Shown one piece after another: positions 33,808 to 45,302 of a DNA stretch of 64,000 bases. The position numbers and the translations under genes were made by a program. How positions within the stretch are numbered: position 1 is the stretch's first letter; each line of letters opens with the position of its first letter. Below the pieces are notes generated by a model. It worked only from the letters and a program-made list of their open reading frames with translations. It was not told the DNA's origin and searched no databases. This DNA comes from Gelatoporia subvermispora B (taxonomy: Eukaryota > Basidiomycota > Agaricomycetes > Polyporales > Gelatoporiaceae). The stretch spans positions 716,461 to 780,460 of the forward strand of contig KB445807.1 in the NCBI GenBank assembly GCA_000320605.2, written 5' to 3'.

Positions 33808-34790
33808 CTATCGTCTCCCATTGATCAACCCTGCACCCGTGATTTCGTCTCTGCTGGGGTCGCGTTCGAGATCCATGGGATTGTCTTGCGCCGTAGTGGG
33901 CGAAGACGAGATGGGCTCGTCGCCACAGCCGCAATCGTATGTTTCGTCCAGGTGTGCGCAATCAAACTCGGGCTTGCCCAGCCGAGCGTTGACTTCGTTG
34001 TGCACGACGCATAGCCTGCGAAGCAGTTGTAGGAAACAGAAACAGAACCAGTTAATATGGAACATACCATGTGGCCGCTGCCCTTCGCGATGACGTCTGG
34101 TAATCCGTGATCAGAATACTCATCTGATTCTAGCGCATCTGAGAGCTTACCTGTGGAGGGTACTTCTGCAAGAGCAACTGAAATTCGGCAGCGCACTCTC
34201 CGCATGGATACAGGCGCGACATGAGGTGGAAGTAGTTCCATAGCGCGTCCCGCTCATCCTGCGTTGGGTTCTGCGAGAGAACAAACATCAGCTGCCTGCC
34301 CGCAATCGCGGCGAAATAATGCAACATGCCTCCGGGTATCGTAACGTCATGGTATGTCTGCCTTGCAGATCTTGAGTCATGGGATCCAAGGTTCAGACAA
34401 AACCTGCTTACAAGAGTTTCCATGTCGCTCGACCTAGTTCTGCCCTGACATAATTCAATGACAAACTCGCCAAAAGAGAAGATAGGCGGACTCACTTCGC
34501 AGTAGCGTTCCCAAGCTTCGACATAATGACACCCCCCTGGACGCCAGCATCCGGTCTGTCTGGGTGCACACGCACGTCCTTCTCGACTCCCCCTTCACCA
34601 AAGAGATCCCCCGTCCATTGGTCCATGTAGATTCGTGACGGCGCATGTAGCAGCGCAAGCGAGCCCAGAAGGAACTGCCAGTCGCCAGGAACCACAGTCA
34701 ATCGCTGCTTCACGACACCAGGAGCAATTGGGGCAGACGTACGAGAGCAATTACAATGAAAAACCAAGCTCTAGTGAATCTTGTGCACAT
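33808..34790 (-). CDS. ERV2-type FAD-linked sulfhydryl oxidase
   Basis: Makes disulfides with oxygen in the endoplasmic reticulum. Seven exons (34790-34743, 34674-34496, 34444-34412, 34357-34330, 34270-34151, 34096-34068, 34015-33808) give 214 residues. An N-terminal signal anchor (W-F-F-I-V-I-A-L-F-L-L-G-S-L) precedes the helical Erv/ALR core: E-L-G-R-A-T-W-K-L-L-H-T-M-T, the active-site Cys119-G-E-Cys122 in L-Y-P-C-G-E-C, and V-H-N-E-V-N-A-R-L-G-K-P. The C-terminal shuttle pair C-G-C at 174-176 follows Y-D, as in yeast Erv2, and separates it from mitochondrial Erv1. The intron after exon 4 begins GCATGT (GC-AG type); only this joins R-Y-P-E to N-P-T-Q-D-E-R. Confidence 0.93.
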
Positions 34791-35033
34791 CCTGAGCAGA
34801 CGACGGGAGTGATGAGACAGAACGCAGACCGGGAACTGGAGCTGGAGGAAGCCCATGCATGAAGCATCGGCGTCAGGTCGTCCTCGTTTACGCGTGCTTA
34901 CATCAGCTGGGTCTTATCTTATCTCACTCACAAAATGCGTGACTCTCGGAGATCAGATTTCGCAAACCACGCCTCCTCCCGTCTCCTCTCCATCCGGAGT
35001 CCCACTACTTGCATCCTGTGATATCTAAGCATC
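34791..35033. promoter_or_regulatory. Shared promoter region of ERV2 and DPH5
   Basis: 243 bp separate the two divergent start codons, so both promoters must fit here. No TATA box stands out on either strand. Confidence 0.5.
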
Positions 35034-36127
35034 ATGTTCTACGTGGTTGGCCTAGGATTGTGCGATGAAAAGGACATAACTGTCCGCGGCTTGGAGGTAA
35101 ACCCTACATGCTGGCAATGACGATCAAATTCCTTATATTACTATCAGGTCGTCAAAGGCTCTGCTCGAGTGTACCTAGAAGCGTACACGAGCATTCTGAT
35201 GGTACAAAAGGAAAGACTTGTCAGTCACCAACATTAATGGACGCTTTGCTGATGCTGACATATGTACTCGCAAGGAAGCGTTCTACGGAAAGGAACTGAT
35301 CCTCGCCGATCGAGATATGGTCGAGACAGAAAGCGACGAGATCCTCCGTAACGCAGACACAGAAGACATCTCGTTACTTGTCGTCGGTGATCCCTTTGGG
35401 TCTGTACACAGTCCATATAAACGATGAGTTCCTGCTCACCCTGACCGAGGACAGTGCGACGACACACACGGATATCATCCTCCGCGCTCGTTCACTCGGA
35501 ATCCCCACCCGCGTCATCCACAACGCCTCCATCATGAACGCCATCGGAGCGTGCGGCCTACAATTATACAACTTCGGCCAGACTGTATCCCTGGTATTCT
35601 TCACAGAGACATGGAAGCCTGATAGCTTCTACGACCGCGTCAAGGAGAACGTTGACTTGGGCCTGCACACCCTCATTCTGTTGGACATCAAGGTCAAAGA
35701 GCAAAGCGAGGAGAACCTTGCACGGTATGTGTTCTCCATCCCGCATGTACCGCTCAATTTGAGACATCACATATGCAGAGGACGGAAGATCTACGAGCCC
35801 CCGCGGTACATGTCCATCACGCAGGCTGTCTCTCAGCTTGCCGAGGTGGAGGAGTCACGCCGAGGCGGTACCCTAACGCCTGACAAAACGCTCGCCATTG
35901 CCATGTCCCGAGTCGGCGGCGAGGAGGGCCAACAGCGCATTGTGAGCGGTACCCTCGCGGAGCTGCTCGCCCAGCCACCAGAGGTCTTCGGCGAGCCGTT
36001 GCACAGCCTGGTCATCCTCGGACGGCGGCTCCATCATCTGGAAGTTGAGTATGCGGAGACGTATGCTGTAGATAAAGAGATTTGGCGAAGAGTCGCGAAA
36101 GATGTGTACGGGTGTGTTTTGGAATAA
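35034..36127 (+). CDS. DPH5: Diphthine methyl ester synthase Dph5
   Basis: Methyltransferase that uses S-adenosylmethionine to methylate the modified histidine of elongation factor 2 during diphthamide synthesis. Exons 35034-35096, 35148-35219, 35275-35399, 35455-35724 and 35779-36127 give 292 residues, the family length. Recognisable blocks are M-F-Y-V-V-G-L-G-L, the segment [29 protein letters not shown] and [11 protein letters not shown]. All four introns are short and standard, except one ending in AAG. Intact. Confidence 0.96.
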
Positions 36128-36570
36128 AAAGTAGAATTTTTGGCCGCAGCTCTCGGAGTCTGCCACAAATCGTTCATGCGACTCATCCTCTATGGTCGTT
36201 CGTCTTTGAGAACTCGCTTGATGCACTATATGGAAGTTCGGGCTAGCCAGAAGTCAATAATGTGAGAGGTGATGTGAGATGCATCGATGATGGGTGAAGA
36301 TAAGGTCAAAAGAGTGAGGACGATCGCGACTTGACCTTGCTCATCGACCTCGACGACGATCTCGTGTCTACACGTCGCTCCTGCCACGTTCATCGCCTTG
36401 GACACCTGACCGTAGTGATCCTCGGACTCCGTTGCTGTGCCAGATTTCCCCGAAGCTATCGCGAACAGTAACGAGTCACCGCGCTCATCTGGGATTCTGA
36501 CAGATTCTGACTCGTCTGACCACCATAAAACATAACCAAAAGTTCGACCACTTGCATCAACATAACCACG
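36128..36570. other. DPH5 to AsnRS spacer
   Basis: About 0.44 kb between two genes on the same strand, presumably the DPH5 3' end and the promoter of the synthetase. An open frame on the opposite strand overlaps the synthetase and is not convincing. Confidence 0.5.
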
Positions 36571-38673
36571 ATGGCTTCTATCTACATCGACGAGACCGCC
36601 GGCTCTGACGAGACGGGTAAGGGCACCCAGGAGCAGCCCTATCAGACCCTCGCGTTCGCCCTCTACTCGCACAGCGACGCGCTCCTCCTCATCCGCAAGG
36701 ATCCCAACTCCGAGTATGAAGAACCAACACAGTCTGCTCTGAAGAAGGCCAAGAAAGGCGCGGATGGTATCGAGAAGAAGCGCAAAAAGGCGGAAGAGCT
36801 CGCCGAGCGCGACGCACAGCAAAAGAAGGAGGAGCGGGAACGCCGAGAAAAGGTGCTTGAGGAGAGCAAGAAGATAGTTCTCGAGGAAGACTCAAGTCTC
36901 CCAGCTGCAACAAAGGTGAGCTCAACCAGACTCATCCATATCAGCTCCTTAAATTGTCCTGCAGTCGAAGATCGTCAACCTCGCCGAGCTGCGTGGCAAG
37001 CGCGTCCGTGTGTCTGGCTGGGTGCACCGTCTGCGCGATCAGAAGGGGATCATCTTTATCGTCCTCCGCGATGGTACTGGCTACCTGCAGTGTGTGCTTT
37101 CCGGCCTTACAGTACGCCTTCTAGCACCCATCGATAACTACCGTGAGCCTCTGACGCGCTCCGTAGGCCCAGACATATTCAGCGCTGACGCTCACGATCG
37201 AGTCAACCGTCGAGTTGGTGGGAACTTTGCAGCCTGTTCCCGAAGGCAAGACTGCGCCGGGCGGACACGAGCTCTCTGTCGACTTCTGGCAGGTGCTGGG
37301 CGCCGCGCCTGGCGGCGACGATGCATTCACCAACCGCCTGAACGAGGTACGTCCACGGGTTCATACGCTCCCCGCCCAGTCGTTGAAAGCAGCTTGGCCT
37401 CCAAGAAATCTGACCCGTCTATCCTTGCCGACCTTCGCCACCTGGTCCTGCGCGGTGAGACCGCCTCCGCCGTGCTCAAACTGCGCGCTGCGCTGCTCAA
37501 CGCGTTCCGCGACGCACTCGTGTCGCACGACCTCATCGAAGTCACTCCGCCATGTCTCGTGCAGACCCAAGTCGAGGGCGGGGCGACGCTCTTCAAGCTC
37601 GACTACTATGGCCAGCCGACATTCCTCACGCAGAGCTCGCAACTGTATCTCGAGACGTGCCTGCCCGCGCTCGGCGACGTGTTCTGCGTCCAGGAGAGTT
37701 TCCGTGCGGAGAACAGCCACACACGCCGCCATCTTAGCGAGTATACTCATCTTGAGGCCGAGCTTGCGTTCATCAAGTTTGAGGACCTGATGGACCATAT
37801 CGAGAGCATCGTGCGTATCCCGCTGTCTCGTTATCCCATAGTATACTCAGCTTGAGGCTGCTAGATTTGCGAAACCGTCGACAGGCTGCTCGCCAACCCG
37901 CGCACCGCCGCCCTCATTCAGCAGCTCAACCCTGGCTTCACCGCGCCCGTGCGGCCGTTCATGCGACTCTCCTACGTTGATGCGATCAAGTGGCTCAACG
38001 AGCACAGCATCCAGCACGAGGCAGAGGACGCGGAAGGCAACGTAATCAAGAACGATGACGGCACGTCCAAGATGGTCGACCACGTCGTTGGCGACGACAT
38101 CGCGGAGGCCGCGGAGCGCAGGATGACGGACATTCTCGGCTGCCCGATCTTCCTGCACGGCTTCCCCGCCGAGCTCAAGGCGTTCTACATGAAGAAGGTC
38201 CCCGGCGCGGGCGCGGACGGCCATGTCTTCACTGAGAGCTGCGATTTACTTATGCCCGGCGTTGGCGAGATTGTCGGTGAGTGCTGTTTATCTGGGCTTG
38301 CGTTCCGGTCTGAGCTGACAGCGTCCGTGCGAAAGGTGGCTCGATGAGGATTTCGGATATGGACGAGCTATTTGCTGCGTACAAGCGGGAAGGTATTGAC
38401 CCTTCGCCGTACTATTGGTTCACTGATCAGCGCAAGTATGGAACATGCGAGCACGGTGGATATGGTCTTGGTGTTGAGGTATGTACTCTAATAGGATATC
38501 AAGATCTTAAACCAATGAACATTGTCCTCTTCGCAGCGTTTCCTGGCGTGGCTGGCCAACAGGTACACTGTACGCGAGTGCTCGCTCTACCCCAGGTACG
38601 TGCCCTTACTTCGGGATCGAAGACCACTCGCTGATCTAGCATCCTTAGATGGCCTGGCCGCGCAACGCCCTAG
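36571..38673 (+). CDS. Cytosolic asparaginyl-tRNA synthetase
   Basis: Charges tRNA-Asn; class IIb aminoacyl-tRNA synthetase, equivalent to yeast DED81. Eight exons (36571-36915, 36965-37111, 37167-37346, 37406-37810, 37865-38276, 38336-38478, 38537-38595, 38649-38673) give 571 residues. The eukaryote-type N-terminal extension with a Lys/Glu coiled coil covers about 1-115. An OB-fold anticodon-binding domain follows ([10 protein letters not shown]). Class II motif 2 reads [15 protein letters not shown] and motif 3 reads G-Y-G-L-G-V-E-R-F-L. The protein ends [10 protein letters not shown], as is common in fungi and animals. Two acceptors are AAG. Confidence 0.96.
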
Positions 38674-40717
38674 ATGCGATAAACCGTCTGCTTGTTTCAC
38701 TTGCCATAGGGTTTGATAGAAATTGCAGTATTTATAGCTTTTGTCGTTATCAGAATGCTGAGCGAGTTTTGTCTACAAATTTACCTAGATTATCCGCAGA
38801 GATGTTGTGCAATGCTGCCCTAGCTGCCGCACGCAATAGACTCTTACCCATCCCAGGGCCAATCAAATTAAGATCTTACTCAAACACATCTCTGAGCTGA
38901 CACTGTAAGGACACGCGTCTTTCTACGAGCCGCTTGGCCGCAGTCATATCATACACACCATGGCATACTGCGACATAGCCCCACGGATTGTAATCCTTGA
39001 AGAGGTCTACCAGAAAGCGCATTCAAGGAAAATAAAGTGTCGGAAGCATGGAAACGATATTTGGGCCGTGCCTTCATTTCTTCGAGGCAGAGTACACCGC
39101 CATCAGGGATGAGTCTGGCATTAGATGATTCGCGACAAGAGCAGCCACGAAATAGCGTACCCAAGTCTGGCAGTTCTTTATTTCTACTCGCTTCGCACCC
39201 TACAGCAGTACCCGCGGAATTCTTTTCGATGCCGTGCCCTGGAAGGGAAAGTGAGGGCTTCGCAATGCAAACAATGACATGTCAGTCGATTTGGTGGTGA
39301 TGAGGACGGAAAACAAACCGGCGTATCCCTATGTGGTCTTCTGCGCTATAATTCCACTCGTTGAATTAGGTGTGCATAGCAGCCACCAGATCAGTCGCCA
39401 TCTTACAATATTATATAAATTGAGCAGGTAGCTTCAGGTGGGAGCAGAATATCTCCTTTCATTTGACGAGGGATTAAAAGATGGCACAAGGTATCTGGAA
39501 TCCACATGGTATCGTTGTGGGTCCGCTAATCAGTCCTCACTCAGGCCATCGTGACGCTAGATGCTATATCGCAATACGGTTAGTAGCTCGGCGTCCCACA
39601 CGGTACAAGCTTCACCTGAGAAACGATTCACTTTGCGCACATCAGGGAGGGACAAAAGCGCAACTGAGGCCCATACACGCCAACCTAGTTTACGTCGAAG
39701 TGGACACGAATACGGCTTCACCACCATTTCGCTCGCGGTAACGATCAGCGACGCATCACTGGTACTTATCAGCCCTTGCTGCAATAGCCCGATATATAGT
39801 GCCTCCAGTGAACATACAAATGTGCGTTCACAGCGGTCACATTGCTCGAAATATGTAACGCCTGTGTGCGATGCACAGTAAATCAAGGAAGCAATGTTGC
39901 TATATAAGGAATCAAGCCCGAGTACGACACAGGTGCACTTGATCGGCGTTACAACATCGCTACTGATAGACAACAATGAAGAGATCTGGAAGCAGGTGTC
40001 GATGCGGGATAACAAACCGTTCAATACTGCTGTCGATTGATATTCCTGATCAGAGGGTATGCGAATGTGTGTTGTACAGATGATCTTGATAGAACAAAAT
40101 AACCCAGAATCAGCAGAGCCGAACAACGCGCCTGTCTTGAAAGGAAGACACGCGGAAGTACATTGACGGGATCATGGTGTCGGTAATCGATGTACGGGTT
40201 CAAGTTCCGGTCACTTCGAGTATAACTGAAGTCAAAGTGGTAGCTCGTGGGCTTCGAGTAGATATGAGCAAAATAAAATAAGGTAAAGGCAAATTGAAGC
40301 AAATCATATTTTTCGAATCAAGCAATGCAAGCGAACCTTGCTGGGCTATCTAATTCTGCGACGGCAGCAATGTCGATCGGAGGATAAGTGATGGTATGTT
40401 CGCAATCTTGAGAAGTACATAAAATCATTATACTAAGGGAGACGGTCAAAATGGTGGAAAACTACGAGAAGTGTTCGATGTAGACGCGTTCATAGTCATG
40501 ATTCCGGGGACTGGAAGTCAAAGCCCGTGCCCAACTTCGGATGGCGCTTGAGCATTAGGTACTACCAAATGTGGATAGATTCATGGGTAAAAGCGCATCA
40601 AGATCGGACGAATTAGGTTGCTCCAATTCGACCAGGTACGTACGATATTGCCTCTAGCGGCCTTCAGCTTCAGCTATCTTGCTTATCCTCACAGTTCTCA
40701 ATACACAGTCCCCAGCT
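38674..40717. other. AT-richer gene-poor region
   Basis: About 2 kb with lower GC than the neighbouring genes. The only long frame is the weak minus-strand one listed at 39557-40126. Possibly eroded sequence, but I recognise no element. Confidence 0.45.
39557..40126 (-). CDS. Hypothetical open frame, 189 codons
   Basis: The longest frame in the stretch between the synthetase and the HTH-DUF6532 gene. It starts M-F-G-S-A-D-S-G, has several cysteines and no signal peptide, and shows no family motif. It may be chance in AT-richer DNA. Confidence 0.2.
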   Translation of the reverse strand: MFGSADSGLFCSIKIICTTHIRIPSDQEYQSTAVLNGLLSRIDTCFQISSLLSISSDVVTPIKCTCVVLGLDSLYSNIASLIYCASHTGVTYFEQCDRCERTFVCSLEALYIGLLQQGLISTSDASLIVTASEMVVKPYSCPLRRKLGWRVWASVALLSLPDVRKVNRFSGEACTVWDAELLTVLRYSI

Positions 40718-42597
40718 ATGAGTGAACAGGAAGGCAGTCCCAATTACCGCAATCATAATCCAACCGGAAAGAATCAACACAAGGATTGTCGTAAGTGATC
40801 TACGCGCTGCCCGCAATTGTGACCTGGTCCGGGATGGCTAACAGATGCTGCCGCCGTTGATCAGCTCCTGCTGAGGATGCGACAGTCGTGCGGCTCCTTC
40901 ATGAGTACCACAGGAAAGGCATCACCAATAAAGAAAAACTCAGTGAGCTCTTCAAGACAGTACATGGCATCAACATCAGGTATCTCGATCATGGGTATTC
41001 TGAAGGCGAACTGGCTGACAAGAAACACTTCAGTTCAACGACGATCAATCGGCGCAAGAGAAAGTTAGGACTGTATGCCAGCGCGGCGACGACGCGCAAC
41101 ACCCCAGACGATGTTAAACTGCAGTTGGTATTGGATGCCATGGCAGCGGACCCGGAGCGCAAGATGGGTGCGCGCAGGATCCGGGAGGCAATCTTTGAAC
41201 GTACCGGAACCATGCTAACCAGGTTCGTACACCGTCTACTGTTTCGCGTCTCAGACACCAATTAATCCGGGCGCATGCACGGCCAGAGAATATGTCACGG
41301 AGATGGTTCAGATTCATGATCCTCCTCGCTGGAAGCCCAAGAAACGCAAGACAGTCGCGGCAGAAGAAGGAGGCGCGGGTGAACAGAACGCGGAAATGGG
41401 CGATTGGAATCAGCCTTGGGATGGACCCGGCACGTCAGGTCTAGGCAGTGATGAACAGGGACCTGCACTCGAAGGTTCAGTACCAGTCGCCGGCCCGTCG
41501 AACAGTGGTTCGATAAGAGGGCGTCGGACTGCGGTCGCTTCGTCCGTACCAAAGTATCCTCGGCGCAAGAAAGACCCGCCGGTAGACCTCATGGTCCTGG
41601 CAGTGCTGCAGAAAACTGAAGAGAAGTTACGAGTATACTATTCGACGCAGAACCCCTTTCCAACAAGCGAAGAGCGAGAAGCTGCAATTGCTCAGCATTT
41701 TTCATACGCTCTGGCTGAATGCGGGCACAATGAGTCGTGGTACAAGCTCACCGATCTCAACATGGTGTCGGTATGTTATACTCTGCAGATTTGCATTACG
41801 GCTAGGTATGACCAAATGTACAGCTTCGACAATGCGACTTGAACTTGCGGACTTCTATCCATCAGGCAATCCACCGATATCTTCCCGCGGCGTATGGTTT
41901 AGTCATCAACCCTGACACAATGCAAGAACAACAAAATCGAGCACGCGTTGCCTGGCTGCTAGAAGACAGCCGTTACGTATATGAGGTATTTACAAGCGAC
42001 TACCCACCTCCTACGTTACTTTACGCTCAGCGTGTCTAGCTACCAGACCGTAGAGAAGGCCGATTCCAGCACCCAGTCATTAGCGAAATTATACACAACG
42101 TGTGGTTCAACTCCACGCACAGTATCGGTTGTACATATCAAGAATTCTTCAACCCAATCAGGAACGAGACCCTCGCTCTTATTCTTACTACTGTATGTGT
42201 CATTCACGTATGTTACTTCCGCACCAAAGGTTTGAACCCCATTGCATTAGATCCGATATGATTTGCTCAGGTGGCAGACGGGCATTCTCGTGGAGAGTGT
42301 GGTTCAAGCCGACGAGACCAGAATCTACGAGGAGTTCTTACAGGCACTCTTACAATTTGATACTGGATTAATGGCGCCTTTATGGCGGCGATATCGTGCT
42401 TCTATCTTCAGGAGGGCGCTGTAAGGGTAGCTTCACATATCTAAAAATCTCGAACTAAGTTGGCTGTTTTTAGGGTCATCGCTGGTATCGGCCCAGGCTC
42501 GGCTCTAGTGAGACCGCTCACTACCGAGGAGATGCAGCGTGAACACGAGCATCTGCGCATCAGATTCGAGTACGATTGTGTCCGGGAGCACCCTTGA
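40718..42597 (+). CDS. HTH (integrase-type N-terminus) fused to DUF6532
   Basis: Eight exons (40718-40790, 40865-40979, 41034-41222, 41287-41770, 41824-41985, 42040-42192, 42251-42420, 42474-42597) give 489 residues. Residues about 25-155 (L-L-H-E-Y-H-R-K-G-I-T-N-K-E-K-L, I-N-R-R-K-R-K-L-G-L, G-A-R-R-I-R-E-A-I-F-E) match the helix-turn-helix region that precedes the integrase core in many basidiomycete element-derived proteins. Here the core is absent. After a disordered linker comes a DUF6532 domain from about 250 (W-L-L-E-D-S-R-Y-V-Y-E, G-R-F-Q-H-P-V-I, V-W-F-N-S-T-H-S-I-G). All joins keep frame with 50-60 nt introns, so it looks like a working gene; DNA binding is inferred. Confidence 0.78.
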
Positions 42598-43418
42598 AAA
42601 TGCACGGAAATGTGGCGGTGCCTGGCAGGATCTTGTTCGATTTACCATCTAGGAGCTAATACCCTATTTATTGTACACGGCAGAATCAATGGCGATTTCC
42701 CTTCATACCTGCACATCCTCGTTGCGCAAACGAACTGATGACCTCCATGCCGCGAATGCTGCGGCGCAAATTCGGGCTGTCGGAGACAGGTGGTAGGCTT
42801 GTGCGGTGCGCTCAATGGCTTCCAGCAGGATCAGGGGGTGGTAAACGATTATGCTTGCGTAAATGCATCAGGCGCCGGCTACATCTCTGCTTGCTCTCGA
42901 GATGTTCGGACGTGCGCGGTGGGATCGGATCTCTGTGTATTGGGTGCAACGCACTGGCGCAGCAGTGTCGCCAGAGATTCGCCGGTCATGTCTTTGGATT
43001 GCGGCACTAAATAGCGTCTGTGCCTCGTCGACAAGGCGAGTCTTGCATTTGGTACTGACCGGCTATTCTCGGTATTCCCGTCATTGTTTGGTGGTGCCAG
43101 AAGTCAAGAGGTATGCTACTTTGTCGACTTACATCCACGAATAGACATTGTTGCACGGCGGATCACCGGCCCCGAGCGAACACGAGATAGCTACCCTCAG
43201 CTCAGCTCCGCACAGGCGTACCGAGTTTTGTCCGCAGAATAGACCATTTGGTCCATTACTCTATACCCGTGCGTCCCCATCTCCGAACTCATGCGACGAG
43301 CAGTGCGCGAAGAGACGGCGGATTCCTGTGACCTTCCCCGCCAAGGATCAATAAACCGTGCATAAATGCGACACGCTGGCTCCCAATTACTTCGCTCAAG
43401 GATCTACCGCCACGGAAA
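42598..43418. other. Intergenic, upstream of the esterase
   Basis: About 0.8 kb holding the esterase promoter. A cysteine-containing plus-strand frame at 42790-43014 lacks a signal peptide and clear exons, so it is not called. Confidence 0.45.
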
Positions 43419-45093
43419 ATGCTGTCTAGATTCGCTGTATCGATATCTCTGTCAACGTTCGTCGCAGTCTCGTTCGCTCAGCAAACCGAATGGCAGCAGT
43501 GTCGGTCCAGGCATCGTTTTTAACAGTCCGAATAATCTTGACAATTTCCTAGGCGGCGGGATTGGCTGGACAGGAGGAACAACCTGTGCCTCGGGGTAAG
43601 TAAACCCTGGGGAACTGCATCGCTCAAGTCTTCAATGTGCCAACTTCTTTTTCACTCAGAACGGTTTGCACTGAACAAAACGCCTGTTTGTCTTTCGAAA
43701 ACTGTATCATGAATTCGGCCTTGAGCTTCCTTGGCAGACTACTCTCAGTGTCTCCCTGGAGCTGCTGCTCCTTCATCAACTAAAGTTCCAGTCCAGAGCA
43801 CTTCGAGCGCTCCAAGCAGTGCCCCTACAGCCGCAGCCAATGCTAACTACTGGTTCAGCTTGTGAGACTGTCACTGTTCTGTCCGACGCATGGCAGCTGA
43901 CTACTCCCAAAAGCGGTGACTCATACACCCAGACCCAATTCGACATCAACAGTACCCAGCCATCTCCAGGTAATCCATTCGGAAACCCACCTTACCCTGT
44001 AAGATATATTTGCACAAGACAAACCTTGGCAGATGCTCAGTCCAAAACTAGGGATACACAGCTGTAGGAGGCGTCAACTGGATCGACGTCGACACCGTCG
44101 TCTACAACAAGTCCCTGATCCTCACTTACAACTATGCTTATGGTGGTGCTACAATCAACGCGTCCTTGGTTCAACCATACGAGACTACCGTCCTGTCCTT
44201 TGTCGACCAGGTCAACCAGTTCATGTCTACGGTCGCTGACAAGCCTGCTTCCGCTCCGTGGACCAGCGAGAACTCGCTTTTCTCGGCCTGGTTTGGGATC
44301 AACGACATCGGAAACAGCTATTACGAGCCTGGAAACCGCAGCGCGTGAGTAAGACAAAAAGCGACTCGGAAATAGCAGCGCTCAATTATACACGTAGGTT
44401 CAATGATGTGCTCCTTGATAACTACTTCAGTCTTGTCGAGGATCTTGTGAGTACTTCAGTGGTGCATTCCAGACTACGCCAATGATGCTAACCTTCACTC
44501 CAATCTTAGTAGTAAGTTTTGGCACCGTGGGAGCCCTGACGGCCTTGACACGTCTGCGTAGCAACGTGGGAGCTAGGAACTTCCTCTTTAATAATGTCCC
44601 TCCCGTCAACCGCTCGCCTTTGGTATGTTGACGTCGGTCGACGAAAGGCAAATCCAAAAAGATAGCTCACGCTTTGCCAGATGACGCCCCAGGGAGCTAC
44701 TGTTTGCGCCACCGAGGCGGCCGTCATCGCTGACTTCAACTCCAAACTCGCTTCCAGAGCCGCCGAACTTGAGTCGGCGCACTCAGGAGTTCAGACGTGG
44801 GTGTGGGATGCGAACACCGCCTTCTCCATTGTCCTCGACGACCCGCAAGCCTACGGCTTCGTGGATAACACGTCGTACGGCAACACCGGTGATTTCTGGG
44901 GGTACGCCTCTCTCCCTTGTGATGGCAGTGGACTAAGCTGACTTCTGAGCGATATCAGTAACAACCTGCACCCTTCCAGTGCGTAGCAGATTCCACCAAT
45001 TTATGCACTGGTGCTGACAGTTATGCATTAGGCCAGGCTCAGACTCTCTGGGGCCAGGACGTTGCCGAATTGCTCTCGGATACCGTCTGGTAA
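43419..45093 (+). CDS. CE16 acetylesterase with N-terminal CBM1
   Basis: Secreted SGNH-type esterase that removes acetyl groups from hemicellulose oligomers. Twelve exons (43419-43500, 43553-43595, 43660-43685, 43738-43861, 43914-43998, 44052-44344, 44398-44446, 44510-44511, 44562-44622, 44681-44901, 44959-44978, 45032-45093) give 355 residues. Signal peptide 1-20, CBM1 with four cysteines (28, 39, 45, 55) and Q-C-G-G-I-G-W-T-G, Ser/Pro/Ala linker to about 87, then the catalytic domain: Ser95 in F-G-D-S, Y-G-G at 150-152, Asn204 in G-I-N-D, His333 in N-L-H-P. Residue 330, three before the His where SGNH enzymes usually have Asp, is Asn. Exon 8 would be only two bases. Confidence 0.9.
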
Positions 45094-45302
45094 GAGTAGA
45101 GAAGACAATTAGGATGGTATCAGATGATCTGGATCGTAATGCGCTTGATGAATGGAAGATGCACAGAACGTACGGAACTGCTTCGCAATAACACGACCCA
45201 CGCTAGGCAAGATTAGCACAGCAAAGACATCGCTGAGTGGTGGTAAGATTGCAGCAAATCTCGCAAGCGAGATGGATAGAACATCGCATACATCTAAAGG
45301 CC

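Noticed and set aside
36226..36822. Open frame of 198 codons on the minus strand
   Set aside because: It lies opposite the start of the asparaginyl-tRNA synthetase, where codon bias opens the other strand. It has no family motif.
42790..43014. Possible small cysteine-containing protein
   Set aside because: There is no signal peptide, no supporting splice sites, and the true esterase signal peptide starts at 43419.
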